A stretch of DNA of 48,153 nucleotides from Aureispira sp. (GTDB taxonomy: Bacteria; Bacteroidota; Bacteroidia; Chitinophagales; Saprospiraceae). The notes beneath the pieces are model-generated. The model ran no database searches, was not told the DNA's origin, and worked only from the letters and a program-made list of their open reading frames with translations. Both the position numbers and the translations under genes were made by a program. Numbering within the stretch: position 1 is the stretch's first letter; every line of letters begins with the position of its first letter. The stretch is from the NCBI GenBank assembly GCA_024222455.1, contig JAAEPD010000099.1:1-48153 (forward strand). Direction: 5' to 3'. This document shows, in pieces, positions 7,473 through 15,504 of this stretch.

Positions 7473-10400
7473 TTAAGCTAGCTCCAATTTTCTTCTTCTT
7501 TTAGCCCAAGCAAAACCAATACCACCAAAGAAAACCAACAATCCAACTCCTAAGCCAATAGCCCAGATTGGAGTATCTCCCTTACGAGAAATATTAACAG
7601 CAGATGTTTTTCCAATTTGTACAAAAGGAGACCAAAATGCAGGATGTGCAGCAATACCTTTAGCTCCTTTGATGTAGTCAAGTTTAGCAGTGCTCAATGC
7701 CTTATCTTTTTTCATGCCATTGGCTAGGTTGTCATAAAGGTTTTGCATGATGCTAGAAGTCACTTGGTCATTGACTTGCCAAAGAGAAACCACCAATGCA
7801 GGAGAGCCTGCATACATAAATGCACGGGCTAAAGAGGCAATGCCATTACCTTTCTCAAACTTACCATAACCTGTTTCACAAGCAGACAATACAACAAGGT
7901 CAGCATTGAGCTTCATCTTAGAAATTTCGTAAGCTTGCAAAAAGTTATTTTCTATACTGTCTCCATTTTCCGTGAAAGCAATAGAGGACAGCACAGGTCT
8001 TTTGTGGTTGAGTAAACCATGTGTTGCTAGATGAATAATAGCATATTCAGGTGCTTTCTCTTTGATTGTTCGTTCACTAGCAAGACTATCAAAAGCGAAA
8101 AATCCTTGAAATTTATTTGCCAAGACTTCCACTTCTTTTCGAGCAGCAGGTAAGGGAGCTAATGTTGATCTAAGCCATTCGTCAGTGGGTAAACGAAGGG
8201 TTTTTAGGTTGGTATCAATTTTTGTTTCATAGTTGGCAGCCATACCTAATATTTTGCCATTATTACTAGGTGTTGGACTTTCCTCATTTTCTTTCCAAAG
8301 TGTAGCTGAATAATTATAACTGACATTATAACTGTTGATTAAATAATCTAGATTGCTATAGCCTGCATATGTTTGTGGAGCATCTTCCATTAAGAATGTT
8401 TCAAAAGGCAAATGGCCTAAATCTCCATCCGAAACAATAACAAGATTATTAATATTTTGAGCTTCTTTCAGTCCTGGCGCTACTAGATTTTGATAAAACC
8501 AATGGGCTAGTGTTCTATATTTTTGATAGGCATCCTCTTCATGCTCCACAATCATAGAATAATTACTTAAGCAGCTATGAAATTGTTTGATTTTCTTTGC
8601 CAATACTTTTTTTTGTAAGGGCTGTTTGTACAATCTTAGGTTTTGATGGTCTATATAAAAAATATAAAGAGTAGAATCACTAATAACATACTCCAATAGA
8701 GCAGTTTGATTGTCTAAGAGTTTTTGGATTTCCTTGGGGTCATTATTAACTTGTTGTCCCTTAAGTTTTATGTATTTAGGATAGTCTTTTCTTAGTAGAG
8801 CTACAAAATTTTCAATGTCTAAGTTAACTTGATTAAGGGCTGTTCTTAAACTATCTTTTTCCCTTTTGGGACGCTTTTCATAGAGCTTGGCTTCTAAAGC
8901 TTCTCGTCTTTTTATGTTTCTTTTATCTTTTAATATTAGAGAGTCTGGTAAGTTGCCCAACTGATAAGCTTGCTCAGATCGGGTGGCGTTCAATAGTAAT
9001 ACAGATTTATTTTGTTCTGCTAATTGAAAAGCATAAGCTGCATCATTTTGGGTATCCAATAATTCTAAGCTTTTTTGCAACCAATCGGTACTTTGAGAGA
9101 GCATACGGAGCTTTGCTCCATCATGAGAGTGTTTGTTTTGAAGCTTGGCCAATAAAGCTGTTGCCAAATTAGAAATAATGAGTTGTTTATTCTTGTAGGA
9201 CTGTCCCTCCTTTTTTTCTTCTTCTAACAAGTCATAAGCATTCTCAAGAGCAGAAATAGTATGTTCTATATTGTTATTAGAGAGGTAACTCGCATTTAGT
9301 AAACTATCTGCCCACGGTTTATTAATGTTGAGGCTGATGTTTAAACCTGTATTAATACTTAACATTTTTTGTATATACTTGCTAGCTGAACTGTAGTTAC
9401 CTGTTTTTATATAAAGTTTGATCAATCTATTTAAATTTATAGAAAATGTGGGGGATTTAGAGCCCAATTGTAGTTCTATAATATTTTTAGCTCTGATAAA
9501 AAGTGGTTCAGCTAAGGTGTTATTACCCAGATTCATGTGTACATCAGCAAGGTTGCCTAAAAACTTAGCAAATCTAGGGTTTTGGTTGCCAAGGACTTTT
9601 TCTTGGATGATAATAGCTTCTTCCAATAAAGGTAGGGCAGTATTGTATTTCTTCTCCTCTATATAAAACCCAGCAAGGTTATTTAAGGCTAGAGAATATT
9701 TAGGGTGATTATTCCCATAATACTCTTGTGCTAGATTTTTGGCTTGAATAAAAAGAGGTTTGGCCAAGGCATAGTTCTTCATTCTTAAGTGGACTCCAGC
9801 AAGGTTATTTAAGGCCATTCCATATGCTGGGTGATTTGCTCCAAATACACTTTTATAAACATCTTCAGCTTGAAGATATAAAGGAAGTGCTAATTCAAAA
9901 TTTCCCATATTTACATATGTAAAAGCTATGTTATTTAAAGAGCTAGCCAAAGAGGATAGTATTTTAGGCTTTTCTTTTTGACCTACTTCATCTTTTATTT
10001 TAGTATAAATTTTTTTTGCACGGAGACATAGAGAGAGAGCTAGTTCAAATTGTCCTAGTTGATTATATATTTTAGCAAGGCTGTTTGAGGAAGAAGCAAA
10101 ATAGGGATGATTGGTGCCCAAGGTTTTTTCATCTATATCTAATGTTTCTAATGCAAATGGTAGAGCCAACTCTGGATTCCCCATTTTGATATGCAAAGAA
10201 GCAAGGTTATTCAAAGAGTTGGCATATTGAGGATGATCATTCCCAAACAAAGCTTCTCGAATATTTTTGGATTCTGTATATAAAGTTAAGGCTTGTTTAT
10301 ATTCTGCTCTACCCAAATAGAATCTACCTAAATAGGTAGTATATGCAGCATAAATAGAATCCTGCTTGTTTTGTTTGGCATTGATTCTAGCAGCTTCAAA

Positions 10401-10580
10401 AAGAACAGCCACTTTTCCGAACTCTTTATTTGTAGTATAGAGCTTAGCTAAACTATCAATTTCGGTATAATTAAGTTTGGATAGATCCTGGGAAGGAATT
10501 TGACCTACCAAAGTAAAGTGGAGAAAACTAGAAGTAGTTATTAATAGTATTGTTTTTAATATATGTAAAGCCTTTTCCAT
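7473..10580 (-). CDS. TPR-CHAT protein: caspase-like peptidase with membrane anchor
   Basis: A 1035-residue protein. A signal peptide ending near LVGQ is followed by about ten tetratricopeptide repeats of the kinesin-light-chain type (YANSLNNLASLHIKMGNPEL and similar, residues 60-420), a coiled region, then a CHAT domain (about 690-990). The caspase-like dyad is intact: His854 in HLATHG and Cys901 in VVLSACETG. A single C-terminal membrane helix (WAIGLGVGLLVFFGGIGFAW) ends in KRRRK. With a signal peptide and a positively charged tail, the TPR and CHAT parts should face the periplasm (inference). CHAT enzymes cleave partner proteins after a TPR-sensed trigger; no obvious partner gene lies beside it. 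An array of 21-bp repeats lies upstream of the start. Confidence 0.9.
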   Translation of the reverse strand: MEKALHILKTILLITTSSFLHFTLVGQIPSQDLSKLNYTEIDSLAKLYTTNKEFGKVAVLFEAARINAKQNKQDSIYAAYTTYLGRFYLGRAEYKQALTLYTESKNIREALFGNDHPQYANSLNNLASLHIKMGNPELALPFALETLDIDEKTLGTNHPYFASSSNSLAKIYNQLGQFELALSLCLRAKKIYTKIKDEVGQKEKPKILSSLASSLNNIAFTYVNMGNFELALPLYLQAEDVYKSVFGANHPAYGMALNNLAGVHLRMKNYALAKPLFIQAKNLAQEYYGNNHPKYSLALNNLAGFYIEEKKYNTALPLLEEAIIIQEKVLGNQNPRFAKFLGNLADVHMNLGNNTLAEPLFIRAKNIIELQLGSKSPTFSINLNRLIKLYIKTGNYSSASKYIQKMLSINTGLNISLNINKPWADSLLNASYLSNNNIEHTISALENAYDLLEEEKKEGQSYKNKQLIISNLATALLAKLQNKHSHDGAKLRMLSQSTDWLQKSLELLDTQNDAAYAFQLAEQNKSVLLLNATRSEQAYQLGNLPDSLILKDKRNIKRREALEAKLYEKRPKREKDSLRTALNQVNLDIENFVALLRKDYPKYIKLKGQQVNNDPKEIQKLLDNQTALLEYVISDSTLYIFYIDHQNLRLYKQPLQKKVLAKKIKQFHSCLSNYSMIVEHEEDAYQKYRTLAHWFYQNLVAPGLKEAQNINNLVIVSDGDLGHLPFETFLMEDAPQTYAGYSNLDYLINSYNVSYNYSATLWKENEESPTPSNNGKILGMAANYETKIDTNLKTLRLPTDEWLRSTLAPLPAARKEVEVLANKFQGFFAFDSLASERTIKEKAPEYAIIHLATHGLLNHKRPVLSSIAFTENGDSIENNFLQAYEISKMKLNADLVVLSACETGYGKFEKGNGIASLARAFMYAGSPALVVSLWQVNDQVTSSIMQNLYDNLANGMKKDKALSTAKLDYIKGAKGIAAHPAFWSPFVQIGKTSAVNISRKGDTPIWAIGLGVGLLVFFGGIGFAWAKRRRKLELA

Positions 10581-10659
10581 TATTATTGTTTTTGGTAGAT
10601 TTGGTATCTAATTTCTATAGCTAAATATAGAGCAGCTAAATTAGATTCGCAATAGGAAT

Positions 10660-10721
10660 TGGCGAACATGTCATTTGGGTTGACGAACATGTCGTTTTTG
10701 GGAATGAACGTGTTATTAGGT
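10660..10721. repeat. Three 21-bp tandem repeats upstream of the CHAT gene
   Basis: The core GAACATGTC recurs at 10664 and 10685 and, degenerated to GAACGTGTT, at 10706, giving an exact 21-bp period. The core contains the palindrome ACATGT, so it could be an operator array two helical turns apart. On the minus strand the period encodes heptads of the form NDMFxNP, within a possible 35-codon frame (10583-10690) ending two bases before the CHAT start codon. Confidence 0.7.
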
Positions 10722-10748
10722 TAACCTGAGTAGTCGTTATATAAAGTA

Positions 10749-10783
10749 AAAATGGTTAGAGAAAACGTTTCTCTAACCATTTT
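10749..10783. terminator. Terminator of the amidase gene
   Basis: A perfect 16-bp inverted repeat (10749-10764 with 10768-10783), loop ACG, ends in T-runs on both strands. It lies 24 bases past the amidase stop on the minus strand. Confidence 0.85.
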
Positions 10784-10806
10784 AGTATTATTAGTGGCTG
10801 ATGTTA

Positions 10807-11739
10807 TTAAACACTTAGTTTCCCTTTTATGTAATTTTTAACCCATTGTGCAGTTTGTACACAGCATTCTACACGACGGGCTCTATTTTTTTGTTTAGAT
10901 ATGAACACTGCATCTTTGCTAGAAGTATGGAATCCCCATTCATCTAAGATTGCTCCAAAAAGCGGAAATTCATGTAAGTCTGTTTCTCTTAAGATTTGGA
11001 AATTTGCTTCAAAATCTACATCCCCATCTCTAGTTTGTTTACGATAAATCCATTCGTTTTTAAACTCTGATGTAACATGCTTGAAGTGTTGTGTAGAAAT
11101 CTTATCAGAGAAGTTGTCACCTCTAGTATTAAACACAATAAAACCTCTAGTACTTTCAAGTTTTTCTTTGGAATTGCTAGACGAAATAGCATTGGAGTGG
11201 AAGGAATGTAAGTAACCATAGTATCCACGTTTTAACCAACTTCGTACTATTTCTGTACGCTCAGAAAGGGGCGTGTCCTTGTATGGGTGATAAGTGCGCA
11301 CGCACATGATACCTTTTTCGGTACAAGCTTCTATAAATGCCTCTGAAATGATACGGTTTTCATAACCTTCATAGTAATGTCCTCGCTCATGAAGTCCTTT
11401 GCCTCGATGGTAGGCTCGCTTGCCCGGAGTGACGTATTGTCCAGCATCGTTGATAGCACCATGTCCAGCATCGACAAATACTACAAACCTGCGTTTGCCA
11501 AAGTTGAGTAGACCAGAGTTTTTCTTGTACATGATATTGTACATCTGATCTAACTTAGCCATAGTTTGAGGCCCTGCTACACCATCTGCTCTAAGATTTA
11601 CCATCTTCTGAAAATCCTTGACATGACGATCTGTACTAGGTCCAAAATCGCCATCTATTGTAATACTTCTACGAAGCACTTTTCTAAGTTTGTATTGCAG
11701 GCGCTTAACCTCAATACCTTTAGCTCCTAATCTTAACAT
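10807..11739 (-). CDS. N-acetylmuramoyl-L-alanine amidase without signal peptide
   Basis: A 310-residue zinc amidase. Residues 1-65 form a PG_binding_1 domain (GAKGIEVKRLQYKLRKVL, IDGDFGPSTDRHVKDFQ, LRADGVAGPQTMAKL). Residues 85-305 form an Amidase_3 domain with zinc ligands His93 (VDAGHG), Glu127 (YEGYEN) and His181 (SFHSNA), plus catalytic Glu267 (LDEWGF). It would cut the bond between muramic acid and the stem peptide. The N-terminus has no signal peptide, unlike housekeeping AmiC-type enzymes, and the substrate-binding domain precedes the enzyme as in phage endolysins and injected effectors. No phage genes are near. It may be released by lysis or by an injection machine (inference). Its own terminator lies downstream. 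Confidence 0.9.
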   Translation of the reverse strand: MLRLGAKGIEVKRLQYKLRKVLRRSITIDGDFGPSTDRHVKDFQKMVNLRADGVAGPQTMAKLDQMYNIMYKKNSGLLNFGKRRFVVFVDAGHGAINDAGQYVTPGKRAYHRGKGLHERGHYYEGYENRIISEAFIEACTEKGIMCVRTYHPYKDTPLSERTEIVRSWLKRGYYGYLHSFHSNAISSSNSKEKLESTRGFIVFNTRGDNFSDKISTQHFKHVTSEFKNEWIYRKQTRDGDVDFEANFQILRETDLHEFPLFGAILDEWGFHTSSKDAVFISKQKNRARRVECCVQTAQWVKNYIKGKLSV

Positions 11740-11858
11740 ATATTGGTGGGTTTGAAGAAAGTTATTCTAAATATAAAAAAAACTTTCCCACAAAAAATAG
11801 TAAAAATTTGTGAGAAAGCTTATGGAACAACAAGTGTTTTGTTGTTTATGGTTTAAAT

Positions 11859-13397
11859 TTATTTAGAGGCAGAGTAGTCAAAATGCATTCTGCGTACAGT
11901 ACCTACACTATCAGTAGGCGACCAAATCAGAATCTCTGTATGACCAGAACCAAAGGCCCCATTAGGAGCAAAATGTACCTCAAAAGGATCTGTAGCATTT
12001 GCATTCATAGGATGTACATTACTCATCATAGCAGGTCCAAAACATTGCCCAAAGCATATATATATATCCCAACCAGTGCTTTTGGTTTCATTTACTCGTT
12101 TCCATTTTAAAGGAAGAGAACTACTCGTTTCATTGGTTACGTCTATATAAACTTTACCTTCAAGAGTTGAGCTTGTTCCTGATCCTGTTTGTGCGGTATC
12201 TGCAAGAGAGTATAGAACAGTAGGAGCTACTACTGTATTTCCTGTAGCTGTATACTCAAAAGATGCTTCTTTTACAGTTGCTGCACTATCTCCTTCTACA
12301 TAAAAGAGTACAGTAGAATTTCCTGTACCTGCTATGCTTTGCGGATCCATATTAAATTTGAATGCAGATGCACTAGCAGGACTAAGTGTAAAGGAACCTG
12401 TAGTGTTATTTCCTTGACTTGTTGTGCCTGTTGTTATGTTAGTTGCCCATCCAGAAGGAATGTTTTCTGAAACTCTTCTCCAATGGATAGTTGCAGCACT
12501 AGGACCATCATAGTTTACATTTAAGCTAAACTCTTTGGCTGTAGTACTGTCACCTGAGTCAGTAAAACTGCTATTGGATAACGTAATTGTTGGCTGTGTA
12601 CTATTGACAGCAGTATACTCAAATGTTGCTTCTTTTACGGTTGCAGCACTATCTGTAGTTACATAGTACAATATAGTAGTTGTAGCTCTACCTTCATTTC
12701 CATTAGGGTTCAAATTTACTTTGAACAGAGAACTGCTACCTGAGCCTATAGTCATTGCACCTGTAGCATCAGATGTTGCACTATTATTAGCAGCAGTAAC
12801 ATTTGTAATCCATCCTGTAGGGATAGTATCGTTTACACGTCTCCATGCTATATTAGCATCTACTGAGGCATCATGTTGAATAGATACGGTATATTCTTTA
12901 GCTGCATTGTGACTTCCTGATCCTGTGAAATTAGTGCCTGATAGTGTAATAACTACACCTTTAGGGGTATTGATTGCTTGGAGTTCAAACGTAGCTGTTT
13001 GTACAGCTGTTGGATCATCTTGCAAGGAGAAATGAACGCTTAAACGTACAGTACCTGTCACACCATTAGGGTTAATAGAAATTGCAAAAGGTGTTTTGGC
13101 ACTTGCAGCAAGCTCAAAGTTTCCTGTAGCAGCAGATCCTTTATTGTCTGTTCCTACTGTAGTGTTAACTATCCAACCTGCAGGTAGAGCAGATTCAAAA
13201 TCTTGTTCCCAAACTACAGAGCCCAAACTCTTGCCTGTATTGCTAACATCTATACTAAAGGTTTGAGTTATTCCAGCATCTTTTTGTGCAGAGAGATTTT
13301 TGCTAGATAGCTCAATTTTGGCAGGACTTGTATTTTCTTTGCGACAAGCACCTACTATAATTCCTATAGCTAAAAAAACGAATAATATACGATTCAT
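11859..13397 (-). CDS. Repeat-containing surface lipoprotein
   Basis: A 512-residue lipoprotein with lipobox VGAC followed by RKE. After it come four copies of a module of about 110 residues, each with a W(R/E)xx...P(S/T/A)GW core, a run of small residues (GSFTLSPASAS, GAMTIGSGSSS, GNFELAASAK) and a closing segment such as (V)LFYVEGDSAATVKEASFEYTA. The first three are well aligned and the last is divergent (SLPLKWKRVNETKSTGWDIYICFG). The modules resemble Ig-like beta-sandwiches of surface proteins. No enzymatic motif was found. Adhesion or substrate binding at the cell surface is a guess. The gene stands alone. Confidence 0.75.
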   Translation of the reverse strand: MNRILFVFLAIGIIVGACRKENTSPAKIELSSKNLSAQKDAGITQTFSIDVSNTGKSLGSVVWEQDFESALPAGWIVNTTVGTDNKGSAATGNFELAASAKTPFAISINPNGVTGTVRLSVHFSLQDDPTAVQTATFELQAINTPKGVVITLSGTNFTGSGSHNAAKEYTVSIQHDASVDANIAWRRVNDTIPTGWITNVTAANNSATSDATGAMTIGSGSSSLFKVNLNPNGNEGRATTTILYYVTTDSAATVKEATFEYTAVNSTQPTITLSNSSFTDSGDSTTAKEFSLNVNYDGPSAATIHWRRVSENIPSGWATNITTGTTSQGNNTTGSFTLSPASASAFKFNMDPQSIAGTGNSTVLFYVEGDSAATVKEASFEYTATGNTVVAPTVLYSLADTAQTGSGTSSTLEGKVYIDVTNETSSSLPLKWKRVNETKSTGWDIYICFGQCFGPAMMSNVHPMNANATDPFEVHFAPNGAFGSGHTEILIWSPTDSVGTVRRMHFDYSASK

Positions 13398-13448
13398 GAT
13401 AATCTGTTTATCTACTGATTTAAACTATTTTTAATGCTTTTATTTTAT

Positions 13449-13961
13449 CTATTGATGCCAACTTGCATACATAGTGTATGCTTTGGCTATACGTTCTACA
13501 CTGTCTGCAAATTGTTCTGGGCTAAGTTCCTTTACTTTTTTTGCAGGTATACCTGCATAGATACAATTGCTTTCTAATACTGAGTTTTCTAATACTACAG
13601 CGCCTGCTGCAACTAGACAATTACTATTCACTACTGCATGATCCATTACCATTGCGCCCATTCCTATCAAAACATTATCGTGTATGGTGCAACCATGTAC
13701 AATTGCTCGATGTCCAATAGAAACATTGTTGCCAATAGTAGTAGCTGCTCGCTCATAGGTACAATGTATAATAGCGGCATCTTGTATGTTGACACTATTC
13801 CCTATTCGAATAGAATTAACATCACCTCTTACTATAGCTTGATACCATACACTACAGTCGTCACCCATCTCAACATCACCTAAGATAGTTGAATTTTCTG
13901 CAAGGAAACAGTTGTCTCCAAATTTAGGTTTAGCACCCCTTATTGTTTTTATTAATGCCAT
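13449..13961 (-). CDS. Gamma-carbonic anhydrase-like hexapeptide protein
   Basis: A 170-residue left-handed beta-helix protein of the YrdA/PaaY group. Hexapeptide repeats run through most of the length (GNSVNIQDAAIIHCTYE, NNVSIGHRAIVHGCTI, DNVLIGMGAMVMDHAVV). The three metal-binding histidines of gamma-class carbonic anhydrases are present in AIIHC, SIGHR and IVHGC. The QDAAIIH segment matches the family. The proteins are trimeric and cytoplasmic; many members of this branch lack demonstrated anhydrase activity, so only the fold and metal site are secure. It diverges from the cardiolipin synthase-like gene across 290 bases. Confidence 0.9.
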   Translation of the reverse strand: MALIKTIRGAKPKFGDNCFLAENSTILGDVEMGDDCSVWYQAIVRGDVNSIRIGNSVNIQDAAIIHCTYERAATTIGNNVSIGHRAIVHGCTIHDNVLIGMGAMVMDHAVVNSNCLVAAGAVVLENSVLESNCIYAGIPAKKVKELSPEQFADSVERIAKAYTMYASWHQ

Positions 13962-14251
13962 TTGTGTGTATTGATTTATTCAAAAATACGAAAAATGTCC
14001 AAATAAAGTAAGGGACTTGGTTTATAGCGCCAAACAAAAAATAGAGAAATGTTCAATTTAATGTAGAAAATAAATAGGATTGTATAGTCAATGTTTTGTC
14101 TTATTTGTGAATGAGCATTAAGAAATGAGTTATCTTCAAAGAGATATGGATTTATAAAAAAAGGAGAAGCATCTGTATTTTACTCAAAAAAAAAATATAT
14201 AATGACTAATATAGATAAATATTGATTTGAAGTAGATTCTAATAATTCGTT

Positions 14252-15433
14252 ATGGCTTTGAGAGGTTTCAGAATAAGGCGAAAACAACAGTATTTCAATA
14301 CTTCTTCTATCGCATTAGTGCATGGAGGGCAGGAGTATTTTGATCGAGTGGTGAGCTTGATAGACACAGCTCAAAAAGAGATTCATCTCCAAACCTATAT
14401 TTTTGAAAGCGATATTGCTGGCCAATTAATTATTAATGCTCTGCTCAAAGCTGCAAAACGAGGGGTAAAGATTTATATGTTATTGGATTATTTTGGTTCT
14501 TTAAATTTGGGGCAAACAACAACTCAAAAGTTGATAGCTGCTGGAGTGCAATTAAAGTTTTTTGGGAAATGGAATTGGAAGAGTATTTGGTTTTTGGGGC
14601 GTAGATTGCATCACAAGATTTTTGTAGTTGATAAGCTAGTTGGATTGATAGGAGGGGTTAATATTTCAGATGATTATAGAGGAACAGATGAGAAGGATGC
14701 TTGGTTGGATTATGCTGTAGAGTTTGATGGACCTGCTTGCATAGATTTAGCAACTATTTGTCATGGACGGTTCATGAAGAAACGACTGTCAAAGAATCCT
14801 ATTCAATTAAGAAAAATCAAAAATACTGTTGGCAAGGTTGGTTTGTTGGAAAATGATTGGCTCAAAGGTAGGCGTGCCATCAATAGAGCTTATCTGAGGA
14901 TGATTAAAAGTGCTCAAGAGGAAATTATTTTGCTTTCAGGTTATTTTTTGCCCAATCGAAAATTTAGGAAAGCTCTGCAAAAAGCTTATAAAAGAGGTGT
15001 ACAGATCAAAATAATTACTTCTGGACAGTCTGATGTACCTTTTATACGATATGCTACAGCTTATTTTTATGATTGGTTATTGAAATATGGTATTCAGTTT
15101 TATGAATGGGAGGAAACTATACTGCATGGCAAGGTGGCCTTATTTGATCAAAAAATAGCTCAAATTGGTTCCTATAATATTAATGATTTGAGTGCTTATG
15201 GGAGTATAGAGATGAATGTGGAGGTGTGTTCAGATCAATTTGCTCAGGAGTTATCTACAGAACTAGAGCATATTATGGCTCAATCAAAGTTGATAAAACT
15301 GACTAGAGATTCTTCTGTTCGGAGGCGATTACTAAATTGGTTTTCTTACCTAATGTTTAAGATGATATTTTTCTGGATTGTTCATTTACCCAATCTATTA
15401 TTCAAAAAAGCAGAGGAGCCTGAAGAGGAGTGA
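14252..15433 (+). CDS. Cardiolipin synthase-like phospholipase D family protein
   Basis: A 393-residue protein with two phospholipase D HKD motifs: LHHKIFVVD followed by GGVNISDDY, and LHGKVALFD followed by IGSYNIND. This is the architecture of ClsB-type cardiolipin synthases, which join phosphatidyl groups to a phosphatidyl alcohol. It lacks the two N-terminal membrane helices of ClsA. A hydrophobic stretch near the C-terminus (FSYLMFKMIFFWIVHLPNLLF) could hold it to the membrane. The basic N-terminus MALRGFRIRRKQQ also suits a peripheral membrane protein. The substrate is inferred from the family. Confidence 0.88.
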   Translation: MALRGFRIRRKQQYFNTSSIALVHGGQEYFDRVVSLIDTAQKEIHLQTYIFESDIAGQLIINALLKAAKRGVKIYMLLDYFGSLNLGQTTTQKLIAAGVQLKFFGKWNWKSIWFLGRRLHHKIFVVDKLVGLIGGVNISDDYRGTDEKDAWLDYAVEFDGPACIDLATICHGRFMKKRLSKNPIQLRKIKNTVGKVGLLENDWLKGRRAINRAYLRMIKSAQEEIILLSGYFLPNRKFRKALQKAYKRGVQIKIITSGQSDVPFIRYATAYFYDWLLKYGIQFYEWEETILHGKVALFDQKIAQIGSYNINDLSAYGSIEMNVEVCSDQFAQELSTELEHIMAQSKLIKLTRDSSVRRRLLNWFSYLMFKMIFFWIVHLPNLLFKKAEEPEEE

Positions 15434-15445
15434 AGTGCTAGAACT

Positions 15446-15478
15446 AAAAATGGGCTATCTCCGAAGAAATAACCCATT
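15446..15478 (-). terminator. Terminator of the NAD synthetase gene
   Basis: Read on the minus strand, arms 15466-15478 and 15449-15461 pair with two G-U wobbles around a stable C(TTCG)G tetraloop, then TTTTT. It lies 27 bases past the stop. Confidence 0.85.
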
Positions 15479-15504
15479 AAAATTATATAAGAAGCATCTT
15501 TATG

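Noticed and set aside
10583-10690. 35-codon frame just before the CHAT start
   Set aside because: Not listed as a gene because the evidence is only position and repeat-derived composition; kept as a finding.
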